64,000 nucleotides of DNA from Ahrensia sp. (GCA_002706335.1 PAKZ01000025.1:1-64000); one strand, 5' to 3'. Counted from the stretch's first letter, positions 1 to 9,172 are shown. Notes: a model not told the origin generated them from the letters alone. Numbers and translations are program-made.

Positions 1-843
1 CGAATGGCTGCGTCCGTCGCGGAACGCCTGCGTCTGTGGCGGCAGCGTGTCGCCGGCGATGATGATCAGGTCCTTCGACTTCAGCTTGTCCATGACCTGG
101 TCCGTCACCTGGGCATAGGCCTGCGGCGCGAACTGCGCCCAGCCGCCGATCAGGATGAATGCGTCGAGATCGGGGTTGGCGGTGAATGTGTCGGCCATCT
201 GCTGGTTGGCGAGGTCGGCCTGGTCATTGGTGAAGACCGGGCAGCCGTCGATCTCCGTCCAGCCGCCCTGGCCGGTCAGGCGGTCGACGCCCTTTTCGCC
301 CGACGCGGTGTCGCGGAAGCCCTGGGCGCGGGCGTTGATGTTGTCGGCCGCCACGTTGCCGAGCTGAAGGCAGACTGTGCCGCCATCGGGTTTGAGCATG
401 GCCGCTTGCTCGGCCATCTTCACGCCCATGAGGTAGTTGTCGGTGCCGAGATAGGTCTTGCGCAAGTCGCGGTCCTGCTCGAGGAAATCCGCGTCGATGG
501 TCATGACGGGCACATCCGGCGCAATCTGGCGAATGCGATTGGCCATCGCCGGCGCATTGGACGGCGAGATTGCAATCGCCGCGACGCCGCGGGTCAGAAG
601 GTCGTCGACGATCTGCACTTCGCCGGCTTCGTCGGCGCTAGATGCGGGGCCAGTGTAGAGGCACTCATACTCGGAATCAGGATTGTTCTTCATCCATTCC
701 TGGCAGCCGAGATTGATCTGCTCGAAGAAGGGATTGTCGAGCCCCTTGACGACGATCGCGAGGGTCTTCTTGTCCTGGGCATGGGACGCGCCCGTGACCA
801 GTATCATGGTCGAGGCCAGTGCATAGAGAAGTTTGTGTTTCAT
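1..843 (-). CDS. Sugar ABC transporter periplasmic binding protein (C-terminus cut by window edge)
   Basis: The reverse strand reads open for 281 codons from ATG at 843 and runs off the left edge, so the C-terminus is missing. The protein begins with a signal peptide (MKHKLLYALASTMILVTGAS then HAQ). A Peripla_BP_4 type fold follows, as in ribose, xylose and myo-inositol binding proteins (KKTLAIVVKGLDNPFFEQIN near residues 24-43; VMTIDADF; GTDNYLMG). A GGGAGGAAG ribosome site sits just before the start. The gene lies 35 bases downstream of the epimerase on the same strand, so the two probably form one sugar uptake and conversion operon that continues left of the window. The sugar cannot be told from sequence. 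Confidence 0.88.
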   Translation of the reverse strand, partial: MKHKLLYALASTMILVTGASHAQDKKTLAIVVKGLDNPFFEQINLGCQEWMKNNPDSEYECLYTGPASSADEAGEVQIVDDLLTRGVAAIAISPSNAPAMANRIRQIAPDVPVMTIDADFLEQDRDLRKTYLGTDNYLMGVKMAEQAAMLKPDGGTVCLQLGNVAADNINARAQGFRDTASGEKGVDRLTGQGGWTEIDGCPVFTNDQADLANQQMADTFTANPDLDAFILIGGWAQFAPQAYAQVTDQVMDKLKSKDLIIIAGDTLPPQTQAFRDGRSHS

Positions 844-878
844 GGTCTTCCTCCCACAATCTGCTGGTCCGGCGCACC

Positions 879-1859
879 TTACCCCGGGTACCAGATCTTC
901 CGAGGATCGTCGGGCGCGCGCCGATAGCTCCACGCGCGCTCGATGAGCGCCTCGAAATCCACTTTCGGGCGCCATCCGAGCAGATGGCGCGCCTTGGAAT
1001 TGTCCAGCCAGTTGCTGTGAAACGGCGTCGGAATGCGCACCGCTTCCACGGCCCGCGTTTTCGCGAGGTAGGCGGCGACCGCGCCGTAATCGACGGGCTC
1101 ATTCATCGCGATGTTGAACAGCGACTGCCGGGCGGACGTATTGCCGATCGCGGCTGTGATCGCGGAGACCAGGTCGTCCACATGTATGAAGTTGCGTTTC
1201 AGCGGCGCGCCCGATGCAGACAGCATCAGCGGTACAGCCGACTTGCGGGCGCCGTCCGCCGCGCGCGCTTCACCGATCAACTCCGCCCATGGCGGTCCGC
1301 CGAACTGGTCTTCGCCAAGCGACAGCGCGAAACGGAAATCATCCTTTTCCATGATCCAGGGCGCGCGCAGCACGCATCCGTTAAGGCCGTATTGCACCTG
1401 GTACTGTTCGACCATCACCTCTTCGAGGACCTTGGTCAGGGCATAGCAGCCCTCGTAGGCTCTACGCGGAGAGATCTCGGTTATCGGCGCATCGTATTCA
1501 TGAAAGATGTGCCCGACAGCGCAGTCGCCGCTGATCAGGATGAATTGCTGCAGTGTCGCGGAGGTGCGGGCGCTTTCCAGCAGCAGGAACATGCCCTTGA
1601 TCGCGACGTCGATGGCCAGATCGGGGGATTCCTTTACGGCGGCCATGTGTAGCACATGAGTCACGCCCTGCATGGATCGACTGACCGTATCGGGGTCCGC
1701 AAACGAGCCCTGGACGATCTCGATGCGTTCCGAAGGCTCGATCGACCGGTTGTGGCAAATCACCCGGAGGTCCCAGCCGGCGAGCACCTCGTCCGAAAGA
1801 ACGCGATCAAGGAAATTTCGCCCTACCTTGCCGGTGGCGCCGGTGATCAGCAGCCTCAT
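879..1859 (-). CDS. NAD(P)-dependent epimerase/dehydratase (extended SDR)
   Basis: The protein has 326 residues and an N-terminal Rossmann motif (LLITGATGKVG, GxxGxxG type). A later YALTK sequence supplies the Tyr-x3-Lys catalytic pair of extended short-chain dehydrogenases. The ATG at 1859 is chosen because a GGGAGGATC ribosome site lies just upstream and the Rossmann strand starts at residue 2; an upstream in-frame start would add eight residues. The family covers nucleotide-sugar epimerases and uronate or aldose dehydrogenases. Its place ahead of a sugar-binding protein and opposite a LacI regulator suggests oxidation or epimerisation of the imported sugar, which is inference. Confidence 0.85.
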   Translation of the reverse strand: MRLLITGATGKVGRNFLDRVLSDEVLAGWDLRVICHNRSIEPSERIEIVQGSFADPDTVSRSMQGVTHVLHMAAVKESPDLAIDVAIKGMFLLLESARTSATLQQFILISGDCAVGHIFHEYDAPITEISPRRAYEGCYALTKVLEEVMVEQYQVQYGLNGCVLRAPWIMEKDDFRFALSLGEDQFGGPPWAELIGEARAADGARKSAVPLMLSASGAPLKRNFIHVDDLVSAITAAIGNTSARQSLFNIAMNEPVDYGAVAAYLAKTRAVEAVRIPTPFHSNWLDNSKARHLLGWRPKVDFEALIERAWSYRRAPDDPRKIWYPG

Positions 1860-1881
1860 TAATGATCCTCCCAAGGCAATC

Positions 1882-1907
1882 AATAATATTTACTAATAAT
1901 ATTTAGT
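1882..1907. promoter_or_regulatory. AT-rich repeat/possible operator in the epimerase-LacI divergent region
   Basis: AATAATATTTA occurs twice with a period of 13 bases (1882-1892 and 1895-1905). Overlapping it is a perfect inverted repeat ACTAA-N6-TTAGT (1892-1907). It lies 23-48 bases upstream of the epimerase start, where a repressor of that operon would act. The divergent LacI protein is the natural candidate; this is inference. It does not match the TTAACATGTTAA motif found further right. Confidence 0.4.
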
Positions 1908-2129
1908 CAAGTATGAATGCCCAGGCCGGGGCGAGCGCAAACCGGCACGGCGCCATCCGCCCCAGGACTGGCGTTTCCTGAAGCGGGATCGGTCAAGCGC
2001 GTGTGGCTCACGCGCCAAAAAAAGAAACAGATGGAGGTCCGGAAGTGCTTCGAATTTGCTTTTTTTCAAGCCGGTTGCTAGCGACCAGCGCAATGGATTT
2101 CATTGTCGCCGCTGCAGGGGCACTTCAAA

Positions 2130-3173
2130 TTGAAAACTGAAAACAATCGTCACGGGGCGTCGGGCCGGCCCACGATGATGGATGTCGCCGCCATGGCCGG
2201 TGTGTCGCAGGCGACTGTATCGCTCGTCCTTAACGGTAGCCCTGGCGCGAAACTGACGGAAGCCACGCGACGCCGCGTTCGCGATGCAGCCCAGAAGCTC
2301 GGCTACAAATTCGTCCGCCGAGGCACGGTTGCCCCACCTGGCGGTCATTCCACGATCCTTTTCATCGCGGACGAGGGTTCGACGGACCCCTGGATGACGC
2401 TGGCATTCGAGGGCGCGCGCGACAAGGCGCTCGAATACGGGATCAACGTCTACCTGACTGTCAGCCATGGCGATGTCGATGCCGAAACGGCGATCATCAA
2501 CCAGATGAGCCAGATCCCCGCGATGGGCATCATTTACGGCACGATCCTCACGCGCCTCGTGGAGCCGCCGCCGGCGGTCGAGAGAAGCCGCGCCGTGCTG
2601 TTGAACTGCTATGATTCCAAGCGGAGCCTTCCTTCGGTCCTGCCCGGAGATCTGCTCGGCGGCCGGGTCGCCACCGAACGGCTCCTGGCGGCGGATCGCA
2701 AACGCATCGGGCTGATAAACGGCCAGCAGGGCATCGACGCGTCACGCGATCGGCTCAAGGGCTATAAGCAGGCCTTGGCAAGCAATGACATCCCCTTCGA
2801 TGCTTCGCTGGTTCGCTGGGGCAACTGGGAGCCGTCCACCGGCTATGACTGCACCCTTGAGCTCATGGAACTGGACAATCCGCCGGACGCGATTTTCTGC
2901 GCCAACGACATGATGGCGCTTGGCTGCATCGAAGCCCTCAACGAAAGAGGATACAAGGTGCCCGACGACATTGCCGTCATCGGGTTCGACGACCGGCCGA
3001 TCGCGCAGTTCACGCATCCGCCGCTCACCACTCTTGTGCTGCCGCATTACGAGATGGGCGAGATCGCTGTCGAGATGCTCGTCGATCTGGCGGGCGGGCT
3101 TGACGGGGGGCCGAACCAGATCAAGGTCGAATGTGAACTCGTTGAACGTCAATCGGTGACTATAGCCGATTGA
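2130..3173 (+). CDS. LacI-family transcriptional regulator
   Basis: An N-terminal LacI helix-turn-helix (TMMDVAAMAGVSQATVSLVL) is followed by a periplasmic-binding-protein-like sensor domain with typical signatures (AIFCANDMMALGCIEAL; IAVIGFDDRPIAQFTHPPLT). The TTG at 2130 is preferred because an AGGGG ribosome site lies nine bases upstream. A TTG at 2103 would add nine residues, and an ATG at 2175 would cut into the usual leader. The gene is divergent from the epimerase and sugar-binding protein operon, which it probably controls in response to a sugar or sugar derivative. Confidence 0.9.
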   Translation: MKTENNRHGASGRPTMMDVAAMAGVSQATVSLVLNGSPGAKLTEATRRRVRDAAQKLGYKFVRRGTVAPPGGHSTILFIADEGSTDPWMTLAFEGARDKALEYGINVYLTVSHGDVDAETAIINQMSQIPAMGIIYGTILTRLVEPPPAVERSRAVLLNCYDSKRSLPSVLPGDLLGGRVATERLLAADRKRIGLINGQQGIDASRDRLKGYKQALASNDIPFDASLVRWGNWEPSTGYDCTLELMELDNPPDAIFCANDMMALGCIEALNERGYKVPDDIAVIGFDDRPIAQFTHPPLTTLVLPHYEMGEIAVEMLVDLAGGLDGGPNQIKVECELVERQSVTIAD

Positions 3174-3266
3174 GGCAGTTGGAATACGCGCTGAAGCGCA
3201 GTCATTCCTCCGCCGCCGGATCGCGCCGCACATGGTGAATGGCCCGCGCTCCGTCGGAGGAGCGCA

Positions 3267-4145
3267 TCAATCGATCATCTTTTCCAGGACGTCTATATAG
3301 GCCTCGGCGGACTGCGAAAGAGGGGATTTCGAAAGGCTGACAACATTGAGCGGAAACCAATGGTCGAGATCCAGAGTGGCGACATGCACGCCGGGATCCT
3401 TTTGACCGAAGACCGTGAACCGGTCGAGCAGGGTCAGGCCGATATGCTCTCGCGAAAGCGTATGGGCGGTGCTCATCAATCGGCAACGCGCCCGGTAGCG
3501 CGGGACGAGGCCTCGTTCGGAAAACAGCCGATCGATCAATTGCTGCTGGAACGACTGGGGATCGTATCCCACGAGGTCGTGCCGTGAAATTTCCTCGAGT
3601 GTGACGGACTTGCGGCCGGCGAGCGGGTGATCTTCCGCCATGACGCAAACGAGCCCCGCCTGGGCAAGGGTGCGGATACGCAGGCGCGGATCGTCGAGGT
3701 CGTAGATGGTCAGGGCGAAGTCGTATCGACCATATTCGAGATAGGGCAGCACCTCGTCGACGTGCAAGACGCCGAGTTCGAATTCAAAGTCGGGATTTCG
3801 TCGCACCATTTCGGCCAGGGAGCGCGGCACGAGATTGAGGCCAAGGCCCGGAGAGCTGCCTATCTTCAGGATCTCCGAGGGACGCTCGGAGTAGCTCAAC
3901 CGTCGCTGTATTCGTTCGATATGCCCGTGAACCGCTTCCAGATCCTCCAGAAGGTCGCGGACCTCGGGGCGTGGAACGAATCCTTCCGATGTCCGCTCAA
4001 AGAGGGCGTAGCCGATCTGGGACTCGGTGTGCCTCAGCATCCGGCTCACGGCAGCGGGCGATACGCTCAGGAGGCGCGATGCACCCGAGACCGAACCCGC
4101 CATAAGGACCGCGCGCATGACTTCGATCTGGCGAATGCTGATCAT
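3267..4145 (-). CDS. LysR-family transcriptional regulator
   Basis: The protein has 292 residues. An N-terminal LysR winged helix covers about residues 3-60 (RQIEVMRAVLMAGSVSGASR then LLSVSPAAVSRML). A LysR substrate-binding domain follows from about residue 90 (LKIGSSPGLGLNLVP). The start MISIRQ at 4145 gives the normal LysR N-terminus; an in-frame ATG at 4181 would add 12 residues and lies inside the operator palindrome. It is divergent from the shikimate-type operon at 4222, the classical arrangement for a LysR activator whose inducer is a pathway compound. A 7-bp hairpin (3246-3265) follows the gene but has no T run. Confidence 0.9.
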   Translation of the reverse strand: MISIRQIEVMRAVLMAGSVSGASRLLSVSPAAVSRMLRHTESQIGYALFERTSEGFVPRPEVRDLLEDLEAVHGHIERIQRRLSYSERPSEILKIGSSPGLGLNLVPRSLAEMVRRNPDFEFELGVLHVDEVLPYLEYGRYDFALTIYDLDDPRLRIRTLAQAGLVCVMAEDHPLAGRKSVTLEEISRHDLVGYDPQSFQQQLIDRLFSERGLVPRYRARCRLMSTAHTLSREHIGLTLLDRFTVFGQKDPGVHVATLDLDHWFPLNVVSLSKSPLSQSAEAYIDVLEKMID

Positions 4146-4174
4146 GGGCTTTAACAAAACCTCAAAGGTAACGA

Positions 4175-4186
4175 CTAACATGTTAA
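4175..4186. promoter_or_regulatory. Operator palindrome CTAACATGTTAA (site 1)
   Basis: One base differs from the consensus TTAACATGTTAA. It lies between the divergent LysR and FAD-oxidoreductase genes, about 36 bases before the latter. It is the leftmost of 15 related sites and the only one next to a LysR gene, so this operon may answer to both regulators. Confidence 0.55.
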
Positions 4187-4221
4187 TCGACTTCGGGCCC
4201 GCGCGCCAGTAGGACCGGCTC

Positions 4222-5547
4222 ATGGGAGGAGTGTTCTTGCGCGACCAGGCAGAAGCTATCGAAATCCGGACCACAGCACGATACGACGTGGTCGTTGTCG
4301 GCGGCGGCATGGCTGGCTGCGCGGACGCGTTGAGCGCGGCGCGTGCCGGATCCAGGACCCTCCTCATCGAGCAAAACGCTTTCCTTGGCGGTGCCGCAAC
4401 GGCGGGCATGGTCGGGCAGTTCGTCGGATGGCAGACCCGAAGCGGCCGGCTTGTGATACGCGGCGTGGCCGAGGAAATTACGACGAGACTCCGCGCCGAA
4501 GGCGGCTGCGGAGAGATCGATACCTTCGTCATGTCCACCGGCAATGTGATGAACCGGATCGAGTACGATGCGGAACTTCTGAAGATCGTCCTCGACCGGA
4601 TGCTTGCCGAAGCCGGCGTCGATATCCTTTTCAAGGCGACGATGATCGGTTCGCGGGTGCGCGACGAGAGAGTGAGCGAGGTGGAACTCTGGGCTTCGGG
4701 CACCAGGCTGCTGGTCGGCGCTTCGACCTTCATCGACTGCTCGGGCGATATGAGCCTCCTCGTTCAGTCCGGTGCGGAATTCCTCGACCTTGGCGACGGG
4801 GACGCATTGCAGCCGGGAACCATGATGTTCGCGATGGCCCCGGTCAGCTTCGACGCACTGGACGGTATGAGCCGCGCGCAGCGCGACAGTCTGGTGTTTG
4901 AGGGCGTCGACAGCGGCGTCCTGCCGCGTGCCGCCCTGCATTACTCCCGGGCTCCTGACAGCCAGGCGGCCTGGTTCAATATTTCCCGGGTCTCCGTGGA
5001 CCCGGAGGATCCCTTCTCGGTCAGCCGCGGCGAGATAGAGGGGCGGCGCCAGGCGCTGGAGATCTCGCGCTTTCTGACGGCCCGGGTGCCCGGGTGCGCA
5101 GGGGCAAGGTTGTCCTCGCTCGCGCCGCAGCTCGGGATCCGCGACACGCGGCGGGTTCGCGGCGACTACATCGTGACCCGAGACGACATCAGCGACGGCA
5201 GGCGGTTTCCCGACACGGTTGCTGTCGGTGCCTACCCGATCGACGTGCACAAGCCGGATTCCCGTGAACTCAGTTTCGAGGAGTTCGCGGAGGATCATCA
5301 TTACGATATCCCGCTCCGGTCGCTTATTCCGGCAGGCCTGCGCAATGTACTGACGGCCGGGCGCGGGATATCGGCGACCCATGAGGCTTTCGCCGCGCTG
5401 AGAGTCATGCCAACGGCCATGGCGATGGGGCACGCCGCCGGTATCGCCGCCGCTTTTGCCGCCGAAGCGCAGGGAGAGGTTCGCGCGATCGAACCCGAAC
5501 GCGTGCGAGGTCTGCTCCGCGAACAGAACGCATATCTGGGAGACTGA
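4222..5547 (+). CDS. FAD-dependent oxidoreductase (FAD_oxidored family)
   Basis: The protein has 441 residues. A dinucleotide-binding motif (YDVVVVGGGMAGCADALSAA, about residues 21-40) is followed by LLIEQNAFLGGAATAGM, which is characteristic of PF12831-type FAD oxidoreductases. A C-terminal FAD-contact segment is also visible (VLTAGRGISATHEAFAALRV then MPTAMAMG). ATG 4222 has AGGA upstream, but TTG 4237 is an equally good start because GGAGG at 4225-4229 sits seven bases before it. It heads an operon with a TRAP transporter, an AroE-like dehydrogenase and a dehydroshikimate dehydratase. It may oxidise a cyclitol-type acid on the way to dehydroshikimate, but its reaction cannot be assigned. 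Confidence 0.8.
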   Translation: MGGVFLRDQAEAIEIRTTARYDVVVVGGGMAGCADALSAARAGSRTLLIEQNAFLGGAATAGMVGQFVGWQTRSGRLVIRGVAEEITTRLRAEGGCGEIDTFVMSTGNVMNRIEYDAELLKIVLDRMLAEAGVDILFKATMIGSRVRDERVSEVELWASGTRLLVGASTFIDCSGDMSLLVQSGAEFLDLGDGDALQPGTMMFAMAPVSFDALDGMSRAQRDSLVFEGVDSGVLPRAALHYSRAPDSQAAWFNISRVSVDPEDPFSVSRGEIEGRRQALEISRFLTARVPGCAGARLSSLAPQLGIRDTRRVRGDYIVTRDDISDGRRFPDTVAVGAYPIDVHKPDSRELSFEEFAEDHHYDIPLRSLIPAGLRNVLTAGRGISATHEAFAALRVMPTAMAMGHAAGIAAAFAAEAQGEVRAIEPERVRGLLREQNAYLGD

Positions 5548-5548
5548 C

Positions 5549-6829
5549 ATGGCCTTTACCGCGCTGCTCATTACCTTCGCGTTTTTCATGGCCATCGGCG
5601 CTCCGGTCGCCATTGCGATGGGCATTGCCTCGATGGTCTATATCCTGCTCGGTGATGTCTCGCCCTCGATCTTCATCTTCTCGATGGTCGAGAGCCTCGG
5701 CGGCGTAACGCTGCTGGCCATTCCGTTCTTCGTGCTGGCGGGCGAGATCATGAACGCCGGCGGCGTCACGGCGCGCATCTTCGGCTTCGCTTCCCTCCTC
5801 GTCGGCCATATCCGCGGCGGCCTTGCCCATGTGAACGTTCTTTCCAGCCTGTTCTTCGCCGGAATCTCGGGCTCCGCCGTCGCGGATACCGCGGGCCTCG
5901 GACGGATCGAGATCAAGGCCATGACGGAAGCCGGCTACTCCCGCGCCTTCAGTGCGGCCGTCACCGCTGCTTCGAGTTGCATCGGTCCGATCATCCCGCC
6001 CTCGATTCTGATGGTCCTTTACGGTTCGATGTCGGATATCTCCATTCCGGCGCTTTTCCTGGGAGGTCTGGTGCCGGGGCTGATGCTTGGCCTCTTCATG
6101 ATGGTCTATGTGTATTTCGCCGCAGGCCGCGAGGGTGTGGAACCGGCGCCACGTGCCCGCTTTGGCGAGATTGCGCGAAGCTTCGTCAAGAACGCGCCGC
6201 CGCTCGCGACGCCCTTCGTGATCCTTGCCGGGCTCGTCTTTGGTGTGGTCACGCCCACCGAGGCCGGCGTGGTCGCAGTGGCCTACGCCGCTGTGGTCTC
6301 GATGCTTTATGGCGACATGAACTGGTCGAACATCGGGGCCATGCTCGAAGAGGCTTTGATCACTACGACCCAGATCATGTTCATCCTGGGGCTTTCCTCG
6401 CTCTTCGGCTGGCTGGTCACGACCGAACAAATCCCGCAAGCCATGGCCGCCGTTTTCAAGCAGAGCGGCTACGGCGACATCGTCTTCCTCGCCGCGGTGA
6501 ACATACTGCTCCTGCTGCTCGGCGCGATCATGAGCCTGACATCGATACTGGTGATCTTCACGCCAACTTTGGTCGGCATGGCCACCGCGCTCGGCATCGA
6601 TCCGGTTCACCTCGGCGTGGTCGTGGTTCTCAACCTGACCGTCGGCCTGATCACGCCGCCGCTCGGCTGGTGCCTCTATATCGTTACCGAAATCGCCGAG
6701 ATCCGCTTCATCGACGCCGCTCGGGCCATCGTGCCTTTCCTGATCCCGATTCTCGCGGTGCTCCTACTCATCACCTATCTGCCCCAGCTCGTGACGCTGC
6801 CTGGGGAGATCCTGCTGTCCGGGCAGTAA
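5549..6829 (+). CDS. TRAP transporter large permease (DctM type)
   Basis: The protein has 426 residues, is almost wholly hydrophobic and has about 12 predicted membrane segments. DctM/TRAP-L signatures include AGISGSAVADTAGLG, SSCIGPIIPPSILMVLYGSM and VVTPTEAGVVAVAYA. The ATG at 5549 follows the stop of the FAD oxidoreductase by one base, indicating coupling. Together with the two next genes it forms a complete three-part TRAP system, in the unusual order large permease, binding protein, small permease. It sits in the inner membrane and is driven by a sodium or proton gradient. Confidence 0.92.
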   Translation: MAFTALLITFAFFMAIGAPVAIAMGIASMVYILLGDVSPSIFIFSMVESLGGVTLLAIPFFVLAGEIMNAGGVTARIFGFASLLVGHIRGGLAHVNVLSSLFFAGISGSAVADTAGLGRIEIKAMTEAGYSRAFSAAVTAASSCIGPIIPPSILMVLYGSMSDISIPALFLGGLVPGLMLGLFMMVYVYFAAGREGVEPAPRARFGEIARSFVKNAPPLATPFVILAGLVFGVVTPTEAGVVAVAYAAVVSMLYGDMNWSNIGAMLEEALITTTQIMFILGLSSLFGWLVTTEQIPQAMAAVFKQSGYGDIVFLAAVNILLLLLGAIMSLTSILVIFTPTLVGMATALGIDPVHLGVVVVLNLTVGLITPPLGWCLYIVTEIAEIRFIDAARAIVPFLIPILAVLLLITYLPQLVTLPGEILLSGQ

Positions 6830-6856
6830 CCGGTCCACTTTTTGAAGGAGGAACTA

Positions 6857-7834
6857 ATGAACAATAAACTCACCCTCGTGGCCATCGCCACCAGTGCGGC
6901 ACTCTTCGCTGCCGGTAGCGCCCAGGCCAAGACTTTCCGTCTGGCGTGCCCCTCGGCCGAGACAAGCACCACATGCAAGACCGCGAGCCGTTTCGCGGAG
7001 CTCGTGGGCAAGAACGCAGAGGATATTGAGATTCAGGTCTTCCCGGGCGGCCAGATCGGAAGCGGCGAGAGCGCCATCCAGCAGATGCGCGCAGGTGTGA
7101 TCGACCTTGTGGTCGAGGACATCAGCAATTACGGCAACTTCCTCACGGACTACAATGTCGTCTCTTGGGGATTCACCTTCCGCGATGAACAGCATTTCCA
7201 GGATTTCCTTGTCTCCGATCTTGAGGCCGGGATGGAAGAGCAGCTCAAGGACGATCAGGGGATCAAGATCATCGCGGCGAACTGGCGCAAGCTGCCGCGC
7301 GTCGTCGTTTCGACCACGCCGGTAAAGACGCCGGAAGACCTGGAGGGTCTGAAGTTCCGCGTGCCCGGCATCCCTTCCTATATTGCGACCTGGAAGACCC
7401 TCGGGACGAACCCGACGCAGGTGCCCTGGAGCGACTCCTTCCAGGCGCTGAAGACCGGCGTCGTGGATGCGATGGAGGCCCCGCTCGACTCGGTGCTGAG
7501 TCAGAAGTTCCACGTTGCCGCGCCCAATGTGTCTCTCACCAACCATGTCTTTGCGTCGATTTCGATCGCCATGAACGGCAAGCAGTGGGACGCCCTGAGC
7601 GAGGAGCAGCAGCGCATCATGACGGATGCGGCGCAGCAGGCCGCCGATTATTCCGCCGAACTCGCCTCGGAAGCGTCAAGCACGATCCGCAGCCAGCTTG
7701 AAGCCGATGGCGCAACAGTCATCGATGTCGATCGTTCGGCCTTCGCCGCGAAGCTGAAGGACGCCGCTCACAAACAGGAGGTGGAGGGCCTCTGGAGTGA
7801 AGGCCTATACGACAAGATCCAGGCGATCGACTGA
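6857..7834 (+). CDS. TRAP transporter substrate-binding protein (DctP type)
   Basis: The protein has 325 residues with a clear signal peptide (MNNKLTLVAIATSAALFAAG then SAQAK). DctP signatures follow: VFPGGQIGSGESAIQQMRAG, then LEGLKFRVPGIPSY around residues 170-183, which includes the conserved arginine that usually contacts a carboxylate ligand. The start has an AAGGAGGA ribosome site. The neighbours make shikimate, quinate or dehydroshikimate likely ligands; this is inference. Confidence 0.9.
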   Translation: MNNKLTLVAIATSAALFAAGSAQAKTFRLACPSAETSTTCKTASRFAELVGKNAEDIEIQVFPGGQIGSGESAIQQMRAGVIDLVVEDISNYGNFLTDYNVVSWGFTFRDEQHFQDFLVSDLEAGMEEQLKDDQGIKIIAANWRKLPRVVVSTTPVKTPEDLEGLKFRVPGIPSYIATWKTLGTNPTQVPWSDSFQALKTGVVDAMEAPLDSVLSQKFHVAAPNVSLTNHVFASISIAMNGKQWDALSEEQQRIMTDAAQQAADYSAELASEASSTIRSQLEADGATVIDVDRSAFAAKLKDAAHKQEVEGLWSEGLYDKIQAID

Positions 7835-7864
7835 TTGCCATCCACGGCTCGGGGAACGACCAAA

Positions 7865-8350
7865 ATGGACACTCTCGACAAGACACTCGATCTACTCTGC
7901 CGCCTCTATTTGCGGATCAGCCAGCTCCTGCTCGGTCTGATGGTTCTCGGCGTGCTGTCGGAAGTGGTCATGCGGTACTTCCTGAGCCGCGGGATCCTGG
8001 GATCGGGCGAGATCATGCGTCTTGCGATCACCTGGGTTGTATTCCTGATGGCGGCGGTGCTTTACCGCCGCCGTCGCCATATCGTCGTGACCGCTCTCGT
8101 GGACGTGATGCCGCCGAAGGTCCGCCACGTCTTCGACATCGTGATCAATGTCAGCGTCGTGGTGCTCTCCGGTTACGTCCTGCTTCAACTCTTCAATGTC
8201 TGGGATTTTCTCGGTCTCACGACACCCGTTTTCAAGATTCCCGATACGGCCTTCAAGATCGCGCCGGTCTTCTGCTTCGTCCCGATGGCGCTGCAATCGC
8301 TCGTGAACATTGTCCGAGGCAGCTCCGCCGGCGGCGTCCCGGAGATCTAG
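7865..8350 (+). CDS. TRAP transporter small permease (DctQ type)
   Basis: The protein has 161 residues with four predicted membrane helices (LLLGLMVLGVLSEVVMRYF; AITWVVFLMAAVLYRRRRHI; the segment around VVLSGYVLL; a C-terminal helix). The layout is that of DctQ/TRAP-S. ATG 7865 is chosen because MDTLDK gives a normal N-terminus; the upstream in-frame TTG would start right after the previous stop. It closes the TRAP system that starts at 5549 and abuts the next gene. Confidence 0.88.
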   Translation: MDTLDKTLDLLCRLYLRISQLLLGLMVLGVLSEVVMRYFLSRGILGSGEIMRLAITWVVFLMAAVLYRRRRHIVVTALVDVMPPKVRHVFDIVINVSVVVLSGYVLLQLFNVWDFLGLTTPVFKIPDTAFKIAPVFCFVPMALQSLVNIVRGSSAGGVPEI

Positions 8351-9172
8351 GTGATTTCCGGTCGAACCATTTTCGTCCCCCTCATCGGGCATCCCGTCGC
8401 GCAGGTTTTCACACCGCCCGTGGTGAACGACTGGTTCGCCAATCATGGCATCGACGCCGTGATGGTTCCACTGGATGTCCTCCCGGACAGGGCGGCCGGC
8501 TTCTTCCAGGAACTCAGGTTCTGGGAGAATGCTGGCGGCTGTTCGGTGACGGTGCCGCACAAGCGCACAGCGTTCCTCGCCATGGATGAAGTCACCGAAC
8601 GGGCAGGCCAGGTGCAGGCGGTCAATATCGTGCGGCGCACTTCCGACGGGCGCCTCCTGGGCGACATGACGGACGGTTTGGCTTTCGTCGCGGCGCTGCG
8701 CGCAAACGCGGTGCAGCTTGCGGGTAGCCGAGTGCTGCTCGTGGGCGCCGGTGGAGGAGCCGGCGCGGCAATCGCCATGGCGATCGCAGGAGAGCAGCCT
8801 GCCGAATTGACGTTATTCGAGAATGACAATGGCCGCCGGGAGGCGATAGCGCGAGCGCTTCGGCAGGCCTGTCCGATGTTGCGTCTTTCCGATGAGCTCG
8901 GGAACTCGGGCTATGATCTGGTGGTCAACGCGACGCCGCTCGGCATGCGCGGCGATGATCCGCTGCCTGCCGATGTGCATTGGTTGAGGCCGGGCGGAAC
9001 TGCGGCGGATGTCGTGACCCGGCCGGCGGAAACGCCCTTTCTGCTGGCGGCACGCGATGCCGGAATGGGCATTCAGACAGGCGCGGACATGGCCCGCGCG
9101 CAACTGCCTTTCCAGATGCAGCATCTCGATCTCTCCGCTGCGAGCGCGCCCGCTTCGGAGCAGGTCCAATGA
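8351..9172 (+). CDS. Shikimate/quinate dehydrogenase-like protein (AroE family, probably catabolic)
   Basis: The protein has 273 residues. The N-terminal substrate domain carries VTVPHK, whose lysine is the catalytic residue of shikimate dehydrogenases. The usual NTD motif reads MTD here (GDMTDGLAF), keeping the catalytic aspartate but losing the asparagine. The cofactor domain has GAGGGAGAA, and a conserved VNATPLGM follows. The GTG start at 8351 directly follows the DctQ stop. The next gene dehydrates 3-dehydroshikimate, so this enzyme most likely oxidises imported shikimate or a relative to 3-dehydroshikimate rather than serving biosynthesis. Confidence 0.85.
   Translation: MISGRTIFVPLIGHPVAQVFTPPVVNDWFANHGIDAVMVPLDVLPDRAAGFFQELRFWENAGGCSVTVPHKRTAFLAMDEVTERAGQVQAVNIVRRTSDGRLLGDMTDGLAFVAALRANAVQLAGSRVLLVGAGGGAGAAIAMAIAGEQPAELTLFENDNGRREAIARALRQACPMLRLSDELGNSGYDLVVNATPLGMRGDDPLPADVHWLRPGGTAADVVTRPAETPFLLAARDAGMGIQTGADMARAQLPFQMQHLDLSAASAPASEQVQ

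Noticed and set aside
1882-1907. AT-rich repeat as a sixteenth copy of the island operator.
   Set aside because: Its arms are ACTAA/TTAGT with a 6-base spacer, a different geometry from TTAAC-N2-GTTAA, and it serves the sugar operon.
3246-3265. GCGCTCC-N6-GGAGCGC hairpin between LacI and LysR genes as a terminator.
   Set aside because: No T run on either strand, and such short GC hairpins are common in GC-rich DNA.
3267-4733. A 488-codon minus-strand frame much longer than a LysR protein.
   Set aside because: Only the part from 4145 down encodes LysR. The upstream 196 codons lie antisense to the FAD oxidoreductase gene and have low-complexity composition.
5405-6610. Long minus-strand frame opposite the TRAP large permease.
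   Set aside because: It is antisense to a well-supported gene, is extremely rich in charged residues and histidine, and has no ribosome site or family match.
8980-9168. N-terminal extension of the dehydroshikimate dehydratase frame.
   Set aside because: The barrel starts at MKTAIATVSI (9169), whose ATG overlaps the AroE stop; the extension overlaps the end of AroE.
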